A stretch of 64,000 nucleotides of DNA, taken from the NCBI GenBank assembly GCA_012728435.1, contig JAAYFC010000068.1, forward strand, positions 1-64,000, written 5' to 3'. This DNA comes from Clostridiales bacterium. GTDB taxonomy: Bacteria > Bacillota > Clostridia > Christensenellales > Aristaeellaceae. The notes under the pieces were generated by a model. That model was not told where the DNA came from. It ran no database searches and saw nothing but the letters and a program-made list of their open reading frames with translations. Of the stretch, positions 63,175-64,000 are shown in pieces. The position numbers and the translations under genes were made by a program. Positions within the stretch are counted from its first letter, which is position 1. Each line of letters starts with the position of its first letter.

Positions 63175-64000
63175 TTAGGTGGTCAGCTTTCTGTACAGAG
63201 GGCTTTGCTCTGGGCCGATGCGCTTCATGGGCAGCATGCGGCGGAAGTTTCCCTCCTCATCCAATTGTACCAGACCCAGCTGCTCAAATATCATCAGGGC
63301 GATAAAATCTTTTCCTGGGTGCTGTGTAAAGCCCGCGATAGTGCCGTTCCGCAAACATACATAGATGCTTCGCAGCTCCTCAATGCTGGGCGTACATTGT
63401 GTCATGAGGTCACCCAGGGCTTTACTTTGCGGCAAAACGAAGGCCTTTTTTGCGCCAGTCTTGCGCAAGGCTTTGTGTACGGAGCATGCATTGGGCAAGC
63501 CATCCGCAAAGATCAGTTGCTCAAAGCTTGCAAAATGGAGGTCAACATCCGGCGCGTACACGATGGCGTTGAAGGCGCGCGGGTCCGTCGCCTGGCTTAC
63601 ACAAACCTGGAAATCCGGGAATCGCTGCCGCAAAGCGTTGGCCGTCTGATGCGTATAGGCAATGAGCAGCGTGCCGCGCTTGTCCCCGATTTCCGGGATG
63701 TCCGTCACTTGATGAACGACTCCCGCATCAAGGCTGTCTCCCATCAGTGCGCTGGTTATCGCGCGCGCCTGCAGCAGGCTGTCTTGCTCAAAGGCATTCA
63801 TCCCGGGTAAAAGCGCCTTGATTTTCAGCTGCGCTGTCACCTTGCCGTTAAACTCATTGCGTGCCACACTGCCCACCAAAGTGACGTCCTTACCCAAGAT
63901 CTTTCCCATCATGCCAAAGCCAAAGGCGATGCCGTCACGCACCGTGCCTGACTGGCCGACCGTCAGTTTCAGGTGCGCGCCCTCGCTGCCCACTGCCCGG
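63175..64000 (-). CDS. recJ: single-stranded-DNA-specific exonuclease RecJ, C-terminal part
   Basis: Partial: the reading frame is open through the right edge, about 275 residues visible. The first part, GAHLKLTVGQSGTVRDGIAFGFG...KDVTLVGSVARNEFNGKVTAQLKIKAL, is the RecJ OB-fold tail with the conserved HLKL and N-F-N-G-x-x-x-x-Q-L-x-I pattern. The remaining 200 residues form the C-terminal extension found in Bacillota RecJ. The DHH active-site domains are outside the window. Adjacent to relA; the apt gene that often sits between them is absent. Confidence 0.8.
   Translation of the reverse strand, partial: RAVGSEGAHLKLTVGQSGTVRDGIAFGFGMMGKILGKDVTLVGSVARNEFNGKVTAQLKIKALLPGMNAFEQDSLLQARAITSALMGDSLDAGVVHQVTDIPEIGDKRGTLLIAYTHQTANALRQRFPDFQVCVSQATDPRAFNAIVYAPDVDLHFASFEQLIFADGLPNACSVHKALRKTGAKKAFVLPQSKALGDLMTQCTPSIEELRSIYVCLRNGTIAGFTQHPGKDFIALMIFEQLGLVQLDEEGNFRRMLPMKRIGPEQSPLYRKLTT

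Overview
The window looks like chromosomal DNA of an anaerobic Bacillota (Clostridia-type) bacterium of moderate GC content. The evidence is Firmicutes-type gene content (DnaD/DnaI primosome proteins, HemZ, a SigB-like sigma factor, a CtsR-type operator, a BMP-type nucleoside importer), strong AGGAGG ribosome binding sites, and frequent TTG or GTG starts with 4-base overlaps. No respiratory chain genes, mobile elements, CRISPR arrays, tRNA or rRNA genes were seen. The exact lineage cannot be named from the sequence alone.

Layout. 1-7000: a leftward operon carrying an AI-2E family membrane protein, a two-gene ABC transporter, a GH65 disaccharide phosphorylase (maltose phosphorylase type), an M55 D-aminopeptidase and a sugar isomerase-like TIM barrel. 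7100-11000: a second TIM-barrel isomerase, then clpB behind a promoter with a CtsR-like operator. 11000-14100: a leftward four-gene run (ATP-grasp enzyme, esterase, CidA/LrgA, LrgB). 14200-16400: pgsA-guaB. 16400-26750: leftward housekeeping and metabolic genes (acpS-nnr pair, DmpA-type peptidase, lipase-like hydrolase, trpS, the threonine-to-glycine pair tdh-kbl, a secreted protein, a thioredoxin-reductase-like flavoprotein, a CorC-type CBS protein). 26950-28870: a DUF5685/J-domain/zinc-ribbon trio. 29000-35000: a purine salvage operon (xpt, nucleoside ABC importer, P-loop kinase). 35050-40200: a hydrolase, the poorly understood GGGtGRT protein with its Fe-S scaffold-like partner, a lysoplasmalogenase and a MATE exporter. 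40250-42500: uppP and an L,D-transpeptidase.

42600-58450 is the replication-rich core: rpsF-ssb-rpsR converges on dnaA. dnaA is followed neither by dnaN nor by recF/gyrB, and its upstream 463-bp spacer carries two perfect DnaA boxes (candidate oriC). mnmE and dnaE fire from back-to-back promoters, and dnaE heads a tightly overlapping operon (degenerate RsbW-like protein, sigma factor, tlyA, a TVP38 membrane protein, a DnaD-domain protein, dnaI). 58450-64000: hemZ, an MBL hydrolase, dtd, a bifunctional (p)ppGpp synthetase/hydrolase and the 3' end of recJ, which runs off the right edge.

The best candidates for undescribed biology are the GGGtGRT/Fe-S scaffold pair, the ATP-grasp/esterase pair fused to a cidA-lrgB operon, the dnaE operon that includes a sigma factor and an ATP-site-less RsbW relative, and the DUF5685/J-domain/zinc-ribbon module. 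Terminators, promoters and DnaA boxes were read by eye; no database search was run.
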